Assembly (NCBI RefSeq): GCF_002027705.1
Contig: NZ_MBTG01000056.1
Coordinates: 1-64,000, forward strand
DNA from: Paenibacillus ferrarius
Lineage (GTDB): Bacteria > Bacillota > Bacilli > Paenibacillales > NBRC-103111
Reading direction: 5' to 3'
DNA length: 64,000 bases
A model generated the notes under the pieces. The model was not told where the DNA came from. It saw only the letters and a program-made list of their open reading frames with translations, and ran no database searches. Each line of letters starts with the position of its first letter. Within the stretch, counting starts at the first letter, position 1. Position numbers and translations under genes: made by a program. This document shows, in pieces, positions 1-8,518 of this stretch.

Positions 1-29
1 TTATTTAAAATTTTTGGTAAAATAGAGGT

Positions 30-1358
30 ATGGACCCGAACGTAATGAAGCGAATATTTTTTGATGAACATCGGCATTGGGATGCCTTTGTAGAAAAGCA
101 TAAAGAACATATGAGGCCAAATGTCATCAAAGAGGTACAAAAGTTCCGTGGCTGTGGTGATCCTAGAAATGGATTCAAAATTTTAGTCTGTGAAGGATGC
201 CATGACATAAGGAGAGTGCCGTACCGCTGTAAAGGCCGTTTTTGCACAACATGCTCCTGTGGCGAAACGGAAGAATGGAGCCGCGTGTTGATGGAAGATG
301 TCTTCCAAGTCAATCATCGACATGTGGTATTTACCATTGATGAAGGGTTATGGCGCGTCTTTTTGCAGCATCGGAAAATGTTGAAAGAATTCATGGACGA
401 GGCCGTGCGAATCATAAAAGAACATTTTGAAAAGAAACATAAGATTACACCTGGCATCATTGCGGGAATACATACCTTTGGCTCACGTCTGAACTTTAAT
501 CCACATGTCCATATGCTGGTGACGATGGGTGGAATGAAATCAAATGGAGAATGGAAAACGTATGATTACGTGCCGTTCGAAATGCTTAGAAAACAGTGGC
601 AAACTGTGGTGTTAAAGCTCATTCGAAGAAGCTTGAACGAAGAAGAGAAGAAACAAGTACAGTCCAGACTGCAGCAAGCCTACTCGGCCAATGGGGAAGG
701 TTTTTATGTGCATGCGCCGAAACAAAAAGGGAACGTAAAGAACCAGCTAGGCTACATAGGACGCTACATAAAGCGACCAGCTATTGCGTTAAAGCGAATC
801 CAGTCCTATGACGGGGAATACGTCGTGTTCAGCTACCACGATAAAAAAAGTGGGGAAGAGAAGACGGAAAAAGTAACGGTCGAAGAATTTATTGCAAGGG
901 TCATACGGCATATTCCGGATGAAAACTTTAAAACAATCCGGTATTATGGGGTCTATTCGCGCAGGCTGAAAAAGGTAAGTAAAATGCTGGTGACAAGTTG
1001 GCAAAAAGAAGCAAGGAAGTGGATCGTACGCGCTCAAAGACGTCTGAAGCGCAGAAATTGGAGAGAACGAATACAAAGAATAACGGGTAAAGACCCGCTG
1101 GTGTGTCCAAAGTGCGAATGTTACTATGAATACAAGGGGGAAGTCTGTCTAGAAGAAGGCAAACTAACGATTAAATATGCAGTCTGCGAGAGAGCGCGAG
1201 GCTGTTTAGAAAGGATGATTCGAGATCTCACCGGGAAGCAAAAAAACAAAAAGCAAAAAGAAGAAACCCCAGTTGTCCCTAAGCAACTACGTGCTGTCGA
1301 AACAGACAGTGAAGTATATATGTTTGACTTGTTCGGAAGTGGAAAGCATACCGCTTAA
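30..1358 (+). CDS. IS91-family (HUH, Y2-type) transposase
   Basis: Rolling-circle transposase of 442 residues. The N-terminal part has a zinc-binding cluster (Cys54, Cys57, Cys67, Cys72, Cys75, Cys77), typical of the family's DNA-binding ribbon. The HUH nuclease signature is NPHVHML, with the two metal-binding histidines at about 159 and 161. It is followed by GYIGRYIKRP, where Tyr242 and Tyr246 match the paired catalytic tyrosines that cleave and join single strands. A second cysteine group (CPKCECYY) lies near residue 360. All key residues are present and the frame is intact, so the protein may be active. The ATG at 30 lies only 1 base after AGAGG, so the ATG at 45 is an alternative start. 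The last 86 bases overlap the next gene in another frame. Confidence 0.85.
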   Translation: MDPNVMKRIFFDEHRHWDAFVEKHKEHMRPNVIKEVQKFRGCGDPRNGFKILVCEGCHDIRRVPYRCKGRFCTTCSCGETEEWSRVLMEDVFQVNHRHVVFTIDEGLWRVFLQHRKMLKEFMDEAVRIIKEHFEKKHKITPGIIAGIHTFGSRLNFNPHVHMLVTMGGMKSNGEWKTYDYVPFEMLRKQWQTVVLKLIRRSLNEEEKKQVQSRLQQAYSANGEGFYVHAPKQKGNVKNQLGYIGRYIKRPAIALKRIQSYDGEYVVFSYHDKKSGEEKTEKVTVEEFIARVIRHIPDENFKTIRYYGVYSRRLKKVSKMLVTSWQKEARKWIVRAQRRLKRRNWRERIQRITGKDPLVCPKCECYYEYKGEVCLEEGKLTIKYAVCERARGCLERMIRDLTGKQKNKKQKEETPVVPKQLRAVETDSEVYMFDLFGSGKHTA

Positions 1359-1533
1359 TGTCGTGCAAGATTTTGATCGAATGGATCGAGGGGACCGGGC
1401 AGTACCGCCACAATTTACATGTGAAAGCTGTGGAGGAGCTATGTATCCAGAGTATTACAAAGGGATATATGGATACGAATACCGGGTCTCAGACCGGTTA
1501 GAGAACAAAGAAGTGGAAGGCAGCTCAAAGTAG
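1273..1533 (+). CDS. Small zinc-ribbon protein overlapping the transposase
   Basis: An 86-residue frame starts at a TTG inside the transposase gene and is in the +1 frame relative to it. It has two CxxC pairs, CLTC near residue 17 and CESC near residue 50, an arrangement typical of a small four-cysteine zinc ribbon, followed by a Tyr-rich tail. There is no strong ribosome binding site, only a purine stretch (AAAAAGAAGAA) upstream, so expression may depend on translational coupling. A fusion to the transposase would need a +1 shift. A-run slippage of the usual -1 type would not give it. It may be an accessory protein of the insertion sequence or a cargo gene. I do not recognise a specific family. 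Confidence 0.5.
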   Translation: MSLSNYVLSKQTVKYICLTCSEVESIPLNVVQDFDRMDRGDRAVPPQFTCESCGGAMYPEYYKGIYGYEYRVSDRLENKEVEGSSK

Positions 1534-1540
1534 AATAGAA

Positions 1541-1657
1541 GAGGGATGGGTGTGAGGGTGGAAAGTTTACGTGCCGCCTTTGAAATCGTGTTTATACCGC
1601 GTAATAAATTCAAAAAACACGATTTCAACAGCGGTTGGAACCCCACATCCATCCCTC
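1541..1657. repeat. Long two-part inverted repeat at the right side of the IS
   Basis: The outer arms GAGGGATGGGTGTG (1541-1554) and CACATCCATCCCTC (1644-1657) pair at 13 of 14 positions. The inner arms TGAAATCGTGTTT (1581-1593) and AAACACGATTTCA (1615-1627) pair perfectly. The result is a long interrupted cruciform. It sits directly after the zinc-ribbon gene and before GAAC, where a rolling-circle element could carry its origin or terminus hairpin. That role is inferred. Confidence 0.7.
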
Positions 1658-1692
1658 CCCATGAACAAAAGTATGGGTTTACACGTAAAAGG

Positions 1693-1724
1693 ACCGTCAG
1701 GATGTTTTCCCTGACGGTTTTTCT
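1693..1724 (+). terminator. Rho-independent terminator
   Basis: ACCGTCAGG (1693-1701) pairs with CCTGACGGT (1710-1718), followed by a T-rich run (TTTTTCTT). It would end transcription coming from the transposase and zinc-ribbon genes. Confidence 0.8.
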
Positions 1725-2467
1725 TATTCTAGCTAAGCCTCCAAATTGAAACGTCGAAATCCTCGGTTTTCTTTAGATCCCCAAACCACTCTCAGGCTCA
1801 ATTATTTGCTGGATGCGGATAGCCATCTTCGCTTAGCAGCGCCACTTGTGCTTGGCTTTTTTATCGTTCCTGCTCCAAGCCTCCTTTATTTTCTCGATTG
1901 GCGGTTGTCGTCCATTAAGGTTTGAGCTTACATCCCTCACAGTGTCTCTGCCATCCCCAGGATTGGATAGTCTTTAGCTAAGGAATTGAAATTCCTGCTA
2001 AAGTGCAGGCTTTTTCAATCAAATCGTTTAAAAAAGGGGGGATTCCTGCAATTGTGCAGGCTTTTGAAGCTTTTCTCTCTTGAAATTAGAATGGAGACTC
2101 AAATGCCTGCATTTTTGCAGGCATTTCCGAATTCTGGCGCATTTGACGAAAAAAAGATGTCTATTTGCAGGTTTTTCATAACCGCAGCCCACTTTTCACA
2201 TTGAAGCAGAGGCAGTACTTAAAATTCACCGTTACGCTTAGCTTACCCATTACGCACTGCTCACCGTGAGTTCGCCCGAGATTTGCAATTGTACAGTAAC
2301 CAACTCCATAATCCAGCGGCGCTTTAAACAATTAAACTTGGCTAGGGTACAGCCCCTGCTTTGCAGGTTTTTCACATAAATTTAGCTCACTGAGCATAAT
2401 TTGGTAGAAAGTCTATGCGCCTTTTCTGTCGTGATGATCATCTAGTTAGAGGGGGTACTGCCCAGCT
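1725..2467. other. Gene-free region between the IS and yqfC
   Basis: About 740 bases without a convincing gene. The longer frames here run through hairpin repeats and have no ribosome binding site. The region holds the CCTGCA hairpin series (listed separately) and, at the right edge, the ribosome binding site GAGGGGG of yqfC. I see no RNA gene that I can name. It may be the debris of an older insertion, but nothing in it is recognisable as a protein remnant. Confidence 0.6.
1994..2367. repeat. Series of short CCTGCA/TGCAGG hairpins
   Basis: Four short palindromes share the core CCTGC...GCAGG followed by T runs: 1994-2009 (loop TAAAGT), 2045-2060 (loop ATTG), 2101-2126 (11-bp perfect arms AAATGCCTGCA, loop TTTT) and 2355-2367 (loop TTT). 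A half-copy, GCAGG plus TTTTT, lies at 2167-2176. Spacing is irregular. Each could fold in RNA or act as a weak terminator. The shared core with differing loops suggests a dispersed intergenic repeat family. Confidence 0.7.
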
Positions 2468-2746
2468 ATGCGTCGCTTGACCCGCAAATGGAACCAATTC
2501 ACGGCCAAAATCCTCGATCTTCCGCAGGATGTTGTCCAGGACGTGCCGCGAATTACGATGATCGGCAACGTGCAGCTTTATGTGGAAAATCACCGGGGCG
2601 TGCTTCATTTTTCCAGTGAAAATTTGAAGCTTGAATTGACGAAAGGAACGTTGGAAGTGTTCGGCCAAAATTTGGTGATTCGAGCGATTCTTTCGGAGGA
2701 AGTTTTTATAGAAGGCATCATTGACCATGTGAAATACCTGCCATAG
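2468..2746 (+). CDS. yqfC: Sporulation protein YqfC
   Basis: A 92-residue YqfC-family protein, with features such as DVPRITMIGN and a beta-rich body. In Bacillus the gene is part of the mother-cell (sigma-E) programme and always sits next to yqfD (family knowledge). Here yqfD follows after 39 bases. The start ATG has GAGGGGG upstream with a rather long spacer. The molecular role is unknown. No membrane segment is visible, so the protein is probably cytoplasmic in the mother cell. Confidence 0.9.
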   Translation: MRRLTRKWNQFTAKILDLPQDVVQDVPRITMIGNVQLYVENHRGVLHFSSENLKLELTKGTLEVFGQNLVIRAILSEEVFIEGIIDHVKYLP

Positions 2747-2785
2747 AGGGGCTAATGAAGATTAATGTACACAGGAGGCTGAGTT

Positions 2786-3979
2786 ATGAAACAATCATTG
2801 TTCATAGCCCGTTTGCGCGGGTATGTGCGCATTCAGATACGTGGCACAGCGTGTGAAAAAATAATCAATCCCATGATGGAGAAGGGGCTCTCCATATGGG
2901 ATATTCAAGTCACTTCTGAAGGGAAGCTGGAGCTTCTCATTCTGCTCAGAGACTTCTTCCGGCTTAAGCCGCTTCTGAAACGGACAGGCTGCAGGATGCA
3001 TGTACTTGAACGGTACGGACTTCCTTTTTTTATGGACAGACTGGGTCAGAGAAAGTTCTTTTTCGGTGGGATGGCTGCATTTATCATTGGCTTGTATGTG
3101 TTGACTTCATTCGTTTGGCAGGTTAGCGTGGAAGGAAACGATCGCATTACGGAAGCGGAAGTTTTGCAAGCTGCCTCCAAACAAGGCATCTATCAGTTCC
3201 AGTGGAAGTTCAGGCTGAAGAAAACCGAGGATTTATCGCGTGAAATTCAAAGCTTGCTTCCGACTACAGCATGGGTGGGTGTGGAAATTCGCGGCACTCA
3301 TGTTACAATCAAGGTAGTAGAAGCGACAATCCCTGAGAAACAGCAATTGATGAATCCGCGGAATTTGGTTGCCTCCAAGAATGCATTAGTTACAGAGATT
3401 ATTTCGGATAAAGGAAAACCGATGGTGAAGCCGAATACGTATGTAAGAAAAGGGGACGTGCTGATCTCGGGCACCATTGGCGATGAGCAAAATAATAAAG
3501 TGGTGGTGGCTAGCGGCAAAGTTAAGGGAGTTGTCTGGTATACCTCCCGAATTGAAGCTCCTTTGACGAAAACTTATAAGGTGTACACGGGTGAAACCAC
3601 GAATCGCAATTATCTTGTATGGGGGACCAGGGCATTGCAAGTCAGCGGGTATGGGAAGCTGAGGTTTGAGCAGTTTGAAACGATTCCTGAACGTAAAACA
3701 CTTGCTTGGCGATCATTTACACTCCCGCTAGGTTGGCTGCATGAGAGAGTGCTGGAAGTTAATTTCGTAGAGGAGCCGATCGAAGCTGCGAATGCCAAAA
3801 AGTCAGGCTTGGAGCAGGCTAGAGCCAAACTACTGAAGGCTTCGGGGCCTGATGCTAGACTTGTAGGTGAAAAAATTTTGCATGAAAAAACAGAGAATGG
3901 TAAAATTTATATAGACGTTCATTTTGAAGTCGAAGAAAACATTGCTGAAGAACAACCAATTGTGATACAAGGAGAATGA
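2786..3979 (+). CDS. yqfD: Sporulation protein YqfD
   Basis: A 397-residue protein of the YqfD family, involved in late sporulation. One membrane segment lies at about residues 90-112 (FFFGGMAAFIIGLYVLTSFVW), leaving a large C-terminal part outside. That part has a region like the POTRA-type segment of cell-division proteins (VEGNDRITEAEVLQAA). The ribosome binding site AGGAGG lies 9 bases before the ATG. It follows yqfC and is 6 bases from phoH, so the three are probably one transcript. The role in spore envelope formation is known only from the family. Confidence 0.9.
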   Translation: MKQSLFIARLRGYVRIQIRGTACEKIINPMMEKGLSIWDIQVTSEGKLELLILLRDFFRLKPLLKRTGCRMHVLERYGLPFFMDRLGQRKFFFGGMAAFIIGLYVLTSFVWQVSVEGNDRITEAEVLQAASKQGIYQFQWKFRLKKTEDLSREIQSLLPTTAWVGVEIRGTHVTIKVVEATIPEKQQLMNPRNLVASKNALVTEIISDKGKPMVKPNTYVRKGDVLISGTIGDEQNNKVVVASGKVKGVVWYTSRIEAPLTKTYKVYTGETTNRNYLVWGTRALQVSGYGKLRFEQFETIPERKTLAWRSFTLPLGWLHERVLEVNFVEEPIEAANAKKSGLEQARAKLLKASGPDARLVGEKILHEKTENGKIYIDVHFEVEENIAEEQPIVIQGE

Positions 3980-3985
3980 GGCCTG

Positions 3986-4951
3986 TTGGTAGAAAACGCG
4001 CAGTCAGTCAAACTTACATTGAAAAATCCGGCTGAGGGACTTGCTCTATTCGGTCCGCAAGACAAATTCCTGCACGTGATTGAAGCGGAGATTCCTGCTC
4101 AAATCTTTACGCGTGAAGCCGAAATAACGATACAAGGAGCGGCTGCGGAAGTAAACTCACTTCAGCAGCTTTTTGAAGTTCTTTTACAGCTCATACGCAA
4201 TAATTACACCTTAACTGAACGGGACGTTATTTACGCGGTAGAACTCGCCAAACAAATGAAAGCGGATCAATTGCTTGATCTGTTCAAAGGCGAGATCACA
4301 ACGACCCATAAGGGCAAGCCTATTCGCGTGAAAACGATCGGACAACGGAAATATGTGGAGACGATTAAGAAAAAGGATATCGTATTCGGAATTGGACCTG
4401 CAGGAACAGGTAAAACTTATCTCGCAGTGGTACTAGCCGTTACTAGGCTGAAAGAAGGGGCTGTCAAGCGGATCGTGCTGACTCGCCCGGCGGTTGAAGC
4501 AGGGGAAAGCTTAGGCTTCCTGCCTGGCGACCTTCAGGAAAAAGTTGACCCCTATTTACGCCCATTGTATGATGCTCTTAATGACGTGCTTGGCCCCGAG
4601 CAGGTTGCCAAATCCTTGGAGCGCGGTTTAATTGAAATTGCTCCTTTGGCGTATATGCGCGGCAGAACACTGGATGATTCCTTTATCATTTTGGATGAAG
4701 CCCAAAACACGACACCTGAACAAATGAAAATGTTTCTGACAAGACTTGGTTTTGGCTCCAAGATGGTTATTACCGGGGACGTCACACAAATTGATTTGCC
4801 GCGAGGGAAATCCTCCGGACTTGTTGAAGCTAATCGTATTCTCAGTGGAATTGAAGAACTGGGCTTTATCTATTTTGATGAGCAAGACGTGGTAAGGCAT
4901 TCGCTCGTTCAGAAAATCATTGTTGCCTATAATGCTGAAAATGAAAAGTAA
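3986..4951 (+). CDS. phoH: PhoH-like ATPase (YbeZ/PhoH)
   Basis: A 321-residue P-loop ATPase. The Walker A motif is GPAGTGKTYL near residue 138 and the Walker B region is FIILDEAQN near residue 233, with the family motif TGDVTQIDLP after it. The N-terminal domain resembles the KH-like part of YbeZ. The gene is close to ybeY, the usual partner, and YbeZ-YbeY work together in ribosomal RNA maturation. The start is a TTG at 3986 with AAGGAG about 12 bases upstream. A second PhoH-domain protein, with a PIN domain, is encoded at 48074-49405. Confidence 0.92.
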   Translation: MVENAQSVKLTLKNPAEGLALFGPQDKFLHVIEAEIPAQIFTREAEITIQGAAAEVNSLQQLFEVLLQLIRNNYTLTERDVIYAVELAKQMKADQLLDLFKGEITTTHKGKPIRVKTIGQRKYVETIKKKDIVFGIGPAGTGKTYLAVVLAVTRLKEGAVKRIVLTRPAVEAGESLGFLPGDLQEKVDPYLRPLYDALNDVLGPEQVAKSLERGLIEIAPLAYMRGRTLDDSFIILDEAQNTTPEQMKMFLTRLGFGSKMVITGDVTQIDLPRGKSSGLVEANRILSGIEELGFIYFDEQDVVRHSLVQKIIVAYNAENEK

Positions 4952-4977
4952 TTGTGCAGGTTGTTAGGTAGAGAGGA

Positions 4978-7224
4978 ATGACCTCCGTGATGAAAAATGA
5001 AGTGCAAATGAAGGGCAAATTTCATTATCAGCTGAGTGGCTGGAAATACAGTACTGGCATTCGGGTACTGTTGTTTCTTTTGCTGGCTTTTGGTTTCTAC
5101 ATGTCCCTTTATGCTAAGCTCGTCCCGCAGGTGTATGATATTGTGCTTGGAACGACGAGCGAGAAAACGATCTATGCCCCAAGACAAATCGAGAATGCAA
5201 TTGCAACGGAACAGGCCAAGGAAGACGCAGCCAAACGCGTGCAGCCTGTTTATCGGATTGTGAATCTCAAGAATGATGCGCTGATTGATGCTATTTATGA
5301 TAAGTTATTGCAAATCAATGCCGACGACGAAGTGAAGTTTGACGACAAAGTCAGCATATACCGGCGTGTCATTCCGCAGCTTATCAGTGATTTGGAGAAC
5401 GATTCTGTCAAATCATTCCGTGTCAGTGCGCAGTATAATGATTCGTTGCTGGAACAAATCCAGCAAGGGCTGGCGGAGCAGCAATATGCACTGCCGGAGG
5501 AGTCGTATTTTAAGCTGCCGCGCTTAACCAAGGAAGATTTGGCGGCGATGCGTCCGGTTACGAAGGATATTGTCGCTAAGCTGATGAATGATCAGATTCT
5601 GGATGCGCAAACCGCGAGAGCCAAAGTCGCAGAGCTTGTGAATACGTCGAATCTGACGAAGAATACCTCGCGTGAAATGGTGACGGAAATTGCGAGAGTC
5701 GTGATTACGCCTAATAAATTTTTTGATCAAAAAGGTACGGATGATGCTAAGGGACAAGCTCGCGAAAACGTAAAACCAGTCTATATCAACAAAAATGATG
5801 TGCTGGTCAAAGTGGGCGATAAGATTACAGAAGAGATCTACGCGAGGCTGGATAAATTGGAATTGTTGAAGGACAAAGCGAATTATTTGCCCCAGCTCGG
5901 CTTGAGCATTCTTTCAGCTTTGTTGTCCTTTGTTGTTTTTATGTTCGTCAAACAAAGCACACTTCCGATTAAGTACAATAATTCTCAGCTTGTGATGCTT
6001 ATTCTGATTTTTATCATCAACGTAGCCTGCATGAAAATTATTTCGCTCGTTCAAAATTTGGACTACCCCTATATCGGATATTTGGCTCCAACGGCACTTG
6101 GCAGTATCTTGATCGCCATTTTACTGGACGCGCAGCTTGCTTTTATTTCATCGGTTTTATTTTCGCTGATGGCGAGCATTATTTTTAATACGGAGCATAC
6201 GCTGTTGTTTGACTTCCGCTATGGGTTAGTCAGCTTAGTCATCTGCTTCTGTGCGGTGTTCACGATTCAGCGGGCCAGCCAGCGCGCAACGATTTTGAAA
6301 GCGGGTGTGATGATTGCTTTCTTCTCCATGCTGACGATTACGTCGATGCTGTTGATGGAAGATCACTTCCAGCAAAAAGAAGCGCTCATCTCATTGGCGT
6401 TTGCCGCTGCCGGCGGATTGCTGACCGTTGTGTTTGTAATCGGGCTGCTGCCCTTTTTCGAAGTTGCTTTCGGGATTCTGTCTCCGCTCAAACTTGTGGA
6501 GCTCTCTAACCCGAATCATCCGCTGCTGCGCAAGCTTCTTACAGAAACGCCGGGAACTTATCATCACAGTGTCATGGTTGGCAATTTATCCGAGGCTGCC
6601 GCTGAATCCATCGGAGCTGACGGTTTGCTCTGCCGGGTAGGTTCGTATTATCACGATATCGGAAAGACGAAGCGTCCTAGCTACTTTATCGAAAATCAGA
6701 CAAATATCGAAAATCCGCATGATCGGATTGACCCGAATTTAAGCAAATCCATCATTATTGCCCATCCGCGTGATGGCGTTGAGATGCTGAAGGATTTCAA
6801 AATGCCCAAGCCGATCCGCGATATTGCTGAGCAGCATCATGGGACGACCTTGCTGCATTATTTTTATCACAAAGCGAAGAAGCAAGCGGAAGAGGAAGGC
6901 AGCGACAAGGAAATTCGCGAGGAGGATTTCCGTTATCCAGGCCCCAAAGCACAATCCAAGGAGGCTGCGGTTGTCGGAATTGCGGATAGTGTTGAAGCAG
7001 CCGTCCGTTCGCTGCGCAATCCGACCTTGGAGCAGATTGATTCAATGGTGCACAAGATCATCAAATCTCGGTTGGATGACGGCCAGTTCAACGAATGCGA
7101 CATCACGCTCAAGGAGCTGGATAAAGTCGCCAAAACGTTGAATGAAACCTTGTTGGGAATCTTTCACTCACGGATTGAGTATCCGAGTGAGCTCTCGCCC
7201 AAGAAACCAGCAACACAAAGTTAA
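4978..7224 (+). CDS. pgpH: HD-domain cyclic-di-AMP phosphodiesterase PgpH (YqfF)
   Basis: A 748-residue membrane phosphohydrolase. It has an N-terminal membrane anchor (residues 25-45), an extracytoplasmic 7TMR-HDED sensor region (about 50-290), seven closely spaced membrane segments (about 300-510) and a C-terminal cytoplasmic HD domain. The HD motif is YYHDIGK near residue 560, with the preceding YHHS. PgpH of this family hydrolyses cyclic di-AMP to pApA. The ATG at 4978 is directly next to GAGAGG, so translation may in fact begin at the ATG at 4990, which is better spaced. The gene lies in the conserved phoH-pgpH-ybeY order. Confidence 0.93.
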   Translation: MTSVMKNEVQMKGKFHYQLSGWKYSTGIRVLLFLLLAFGFYMSLYAKLVPQVYDIVLGTTSEKTIYAPRQIENAIATEQAKEDAAKRVQPVYRIVNLKNDALIDAIYDKLLQINADDEVKFDDKVSIYRRVIPQLISDLENDSVKSFRVSAQYNDSLLEQIQQGLAEQQYALPEESYFKLPRLTKEDLAAMRPVTKDIVAKLMNDQILDAQTARAKVAELVNTSNLTKNTSREMVTEIARVVITPNKFFDQKGTDDAKGQARENVKPVYINKNDVLVKVGDKITEEIYARLDKLELLKDKANYLPQLGLSILSALLSFVVFMFVKQSTLPIKYNNSQLVMLILIFIINVACMKIISLVQNLDYPYIGYLAPTALGSILIAILLDAQLAFISSVLFSLMASIIFNTEHTLLFDFRYGLVSLVICFCAVFTIQRASQRATILKAGVMIAFFSMLTITSMLLMEDHFQQKEALISLAFAAAGGLLTVVFVIGLLPFFEVAFGILSPLKLVELSNPNHPLLRKLLTETPGTYHHSVMVGNLSEAAAESIGADGLLCRVGSYYHDIGKTKRPSYFIENQTNIENPHDRIDPNLSKSIIIAHPRDGVEMLKDFKMPKPIRDIAEQHHGTTLLHYFYHKAKKQAEEEGSDKEIREEDFRYPGPKAQSKEAAVVGIADSVEAAVRSLRNPTLEQIDSMVHKIIKSRLDDGQFNECDITLKELDKVAKTLNETLLGIFHSRIEYPSELSPKKPATQS

Positions 7225-7248
7225 TAGCTCTATAAGGAGGGCACAAGA

Positions 7249-7782
7249 ATGGCAAGCTTAGATTTAACCTTAGCGTGGAGCAATGAACAGGAAGTCCAAG
7301 AAATCACGCCTGCTTTTATAGAGAAAGTGGAAGAACTGCTGCGCTTGGCCGGTGAATTGGAAGGGATTGCCGCTGGCGAAGTTGCACTTACCTTTGTCGA
7401 TGATGAAACGATCCAAGAGCTTAACAAGCAATACCGTGATTTAGACAAGCCTACTGACGTGTTATCTTTCGCGATGAGTGAATTTGGCGAAGATGAGCTC
7501 CAGATCAATTATGAAGATGATGGAGCTGACACAGAGGGATTGGATGACGAGGAATTAGTGTCTGAGTCGTTCATCGAGCCTCTGGGGGATATTATCATTT
7601 CGGTTCCGCGTGCGATTGCACAGGCAGAAGAATACGGTCATTCCGTAGAGCGTGAGCTTGGATTTCTGTTCGTTCACGGCTTCTTGCATTTGATCGGCTA
7701 TGATCACCAAAGCGAGGAAGAAGAGAAAGTCATGTTTGCTAAGCAGGAGGATATTTTGCTGAAAGCAGGTTTGACACGCTAA
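7249..7782 (+). CDS. ybeY: Endoribonuclease YbeY
   Basis: Metal-dependent RNase for 16S rRNA 3'-end maturation and ribosome quality control, 177 residues. The zinc motif HGFLHLIGYDH gives the family pattern H-x3-H-x5-H. The typical DKPTDVLSFAM motif is also present. An acidic insertion (about residues 82-108, rich in Asp and Glu) lies between the DVLSFAM segment and the GDIIIS segment. It is longer than in the E. coli protein. The ribosome binding site is AAGGAGG. The stop codon overlaps the start of dgkA by one base (TAATGA), so the two are translationally coupled. Confidence 0.95.
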   Translation: MASLDLTLAWSNEQEVQEITPAFIEKVEELLRLAGELEGIAAGEVALTFVDDETIQELNKQYRDLDKPTDVLSFAMSEFGEDELQINYEDDGADTEGLDDEELVSESFIEPLGDIIISVPRAIAQAEEYGHSVERELGFLFVHGFLHLIGYDHQSEEEEKVMFAKQEDILLKAGLTR

Positions 7783-8486
7783 TGACAGACGGCTTCCGTA
7801 AATGGCGCAGAAGCTTCAGGTACGCCTACGAAGGAATCAAATATGCTCTGGATACGCAACGCAATATGAAATTCCATTTTTGCGTTGCTTTTCTTGTTTT
7901 GCTGGCAGCGCTTTTTTTCAAATTGCCCAAAACGGATATTCTATTTATTTTGTTAGCGGTCACTTTGATGATTGTAACGGAACTCATTAATACGGCTATA
8001 GAAAAAACGGTGGATTTGGCTATGCCAGATCGCCATCCGCTGGCCAAAATTGCTAAGGACGTCGCCGCGGCGTCCGTCTTGGTGTCCGCCGGCTTTGCCG
8101 TCATCGTAGGCATGGTTGTATTCTATGAGCCGATTGATCGCTTGCTTCGGAAGTCAAGTACGCAGGAAACTCAAATTTCCGCAGGAACGACGTGGGTGTT
8201 GCTTGCTTTAGTCATATTAACGGTTATTGTTATCGAGACTCGCTTTTCAGATAAAGGGAAGTTGGTTCGTCCAAGTTTGTTGACCGCAATTGCCTTTGCT
8301 ATAGCAACGGTAATTGCGATTTTCGTCTCACAGACCATTGTTGCTTTGCTTGCTTATACGATGGCAGCACTTATTTTTATTATGTTATATGATAAAAAAA
8401 CGAGACCATTTCCTGCTTTATTTCTGGGAGCCTTAATTGGCGTAGTGGTAACAATCCTCGCTTTTTCCTGCCTAAACATGCTATAA
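7782..8486 (+). CDS. dgkA: Diacylglycerol/undecaprenol kinase family protein with extra membrane half
   Basis: The first ~125 residues are a complete DgkA-type small membrane kinase, with the motif ELINTAIEKTVDLAMP and following segments. In Gram-positive bacteria this family phosphorylates undecaprenol for cell wall lipid carrier recycling. Usual length is about 120 residues. This protein has 234. The additional C-terminal ~95 residues carry three to four membrane segments (VLLALVILTVIVIE, LLTAIAFAIATVIAIFVS, and others) and are linked by a polar stretch near residue 125-140. I do not identify the extension. The position between ybeY and cdd is the usual one. Confidence 0.88.
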   Translation: MTDGFRKWRRSFRYAYEGIKYALDTQRNMKFHFCVAFLVLLAALFFKLPKTDILFILLAVTLMIVTELINTAIEKTVDLAMPDRHPLAKIAKDVAAASVLVSAGFAVIVGMVVFYEPIDRLLRKSSTQETQISAGTTWVLLALVILTVIVIETRFSDKGKLVRPSLLTAIAFAIATVIAIFVSQTIVALLAYTMAALIFIMLYDKKTRPFPALFLGALIGVVVTILAFSCLNML

Positions 8487-8518
8487 CTTACTATACAAAG
8501 GAAAGAAGGCTGCCCTCT

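Larger units (their letters stand above)
1..1666 (+). mobile_element. IS91-type insertion sequence, ends not firmly defined
   Basis: The transposase at 30-1358, a small zinc-ribbon gene overlapping its end, and a long inverted repeat at 1541-1657 followed by GAAC at 1663-1666 together look like one rolling-circle element. IS91-family elements have no terminal inverted repeats. They carry a hairpin near one end and prefer tetranucleotides such as GAAC or CAAG at the insertion site (family knowledge). The left end is not visible because the gene begins almost at the window edge. The right end at GAAC is my inference. The element separates the start of the window from the conserved yqf block. 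Confidence 0.5.

Noticed and set aside
1225..1275. Programmed -1 frameshift at the A-rich stretch near the transposase end
   Set aside because: The zinc-ribbon frame is +1 relative to the transposase, so -1 slippage at the A runs would not join them.
1986..2204. Short open frame in the hairpin series after the IS
   Set aside because: It consists largely of the CCTGCA hairpins, with no ribosome binding site and no similarity to a protein I know.
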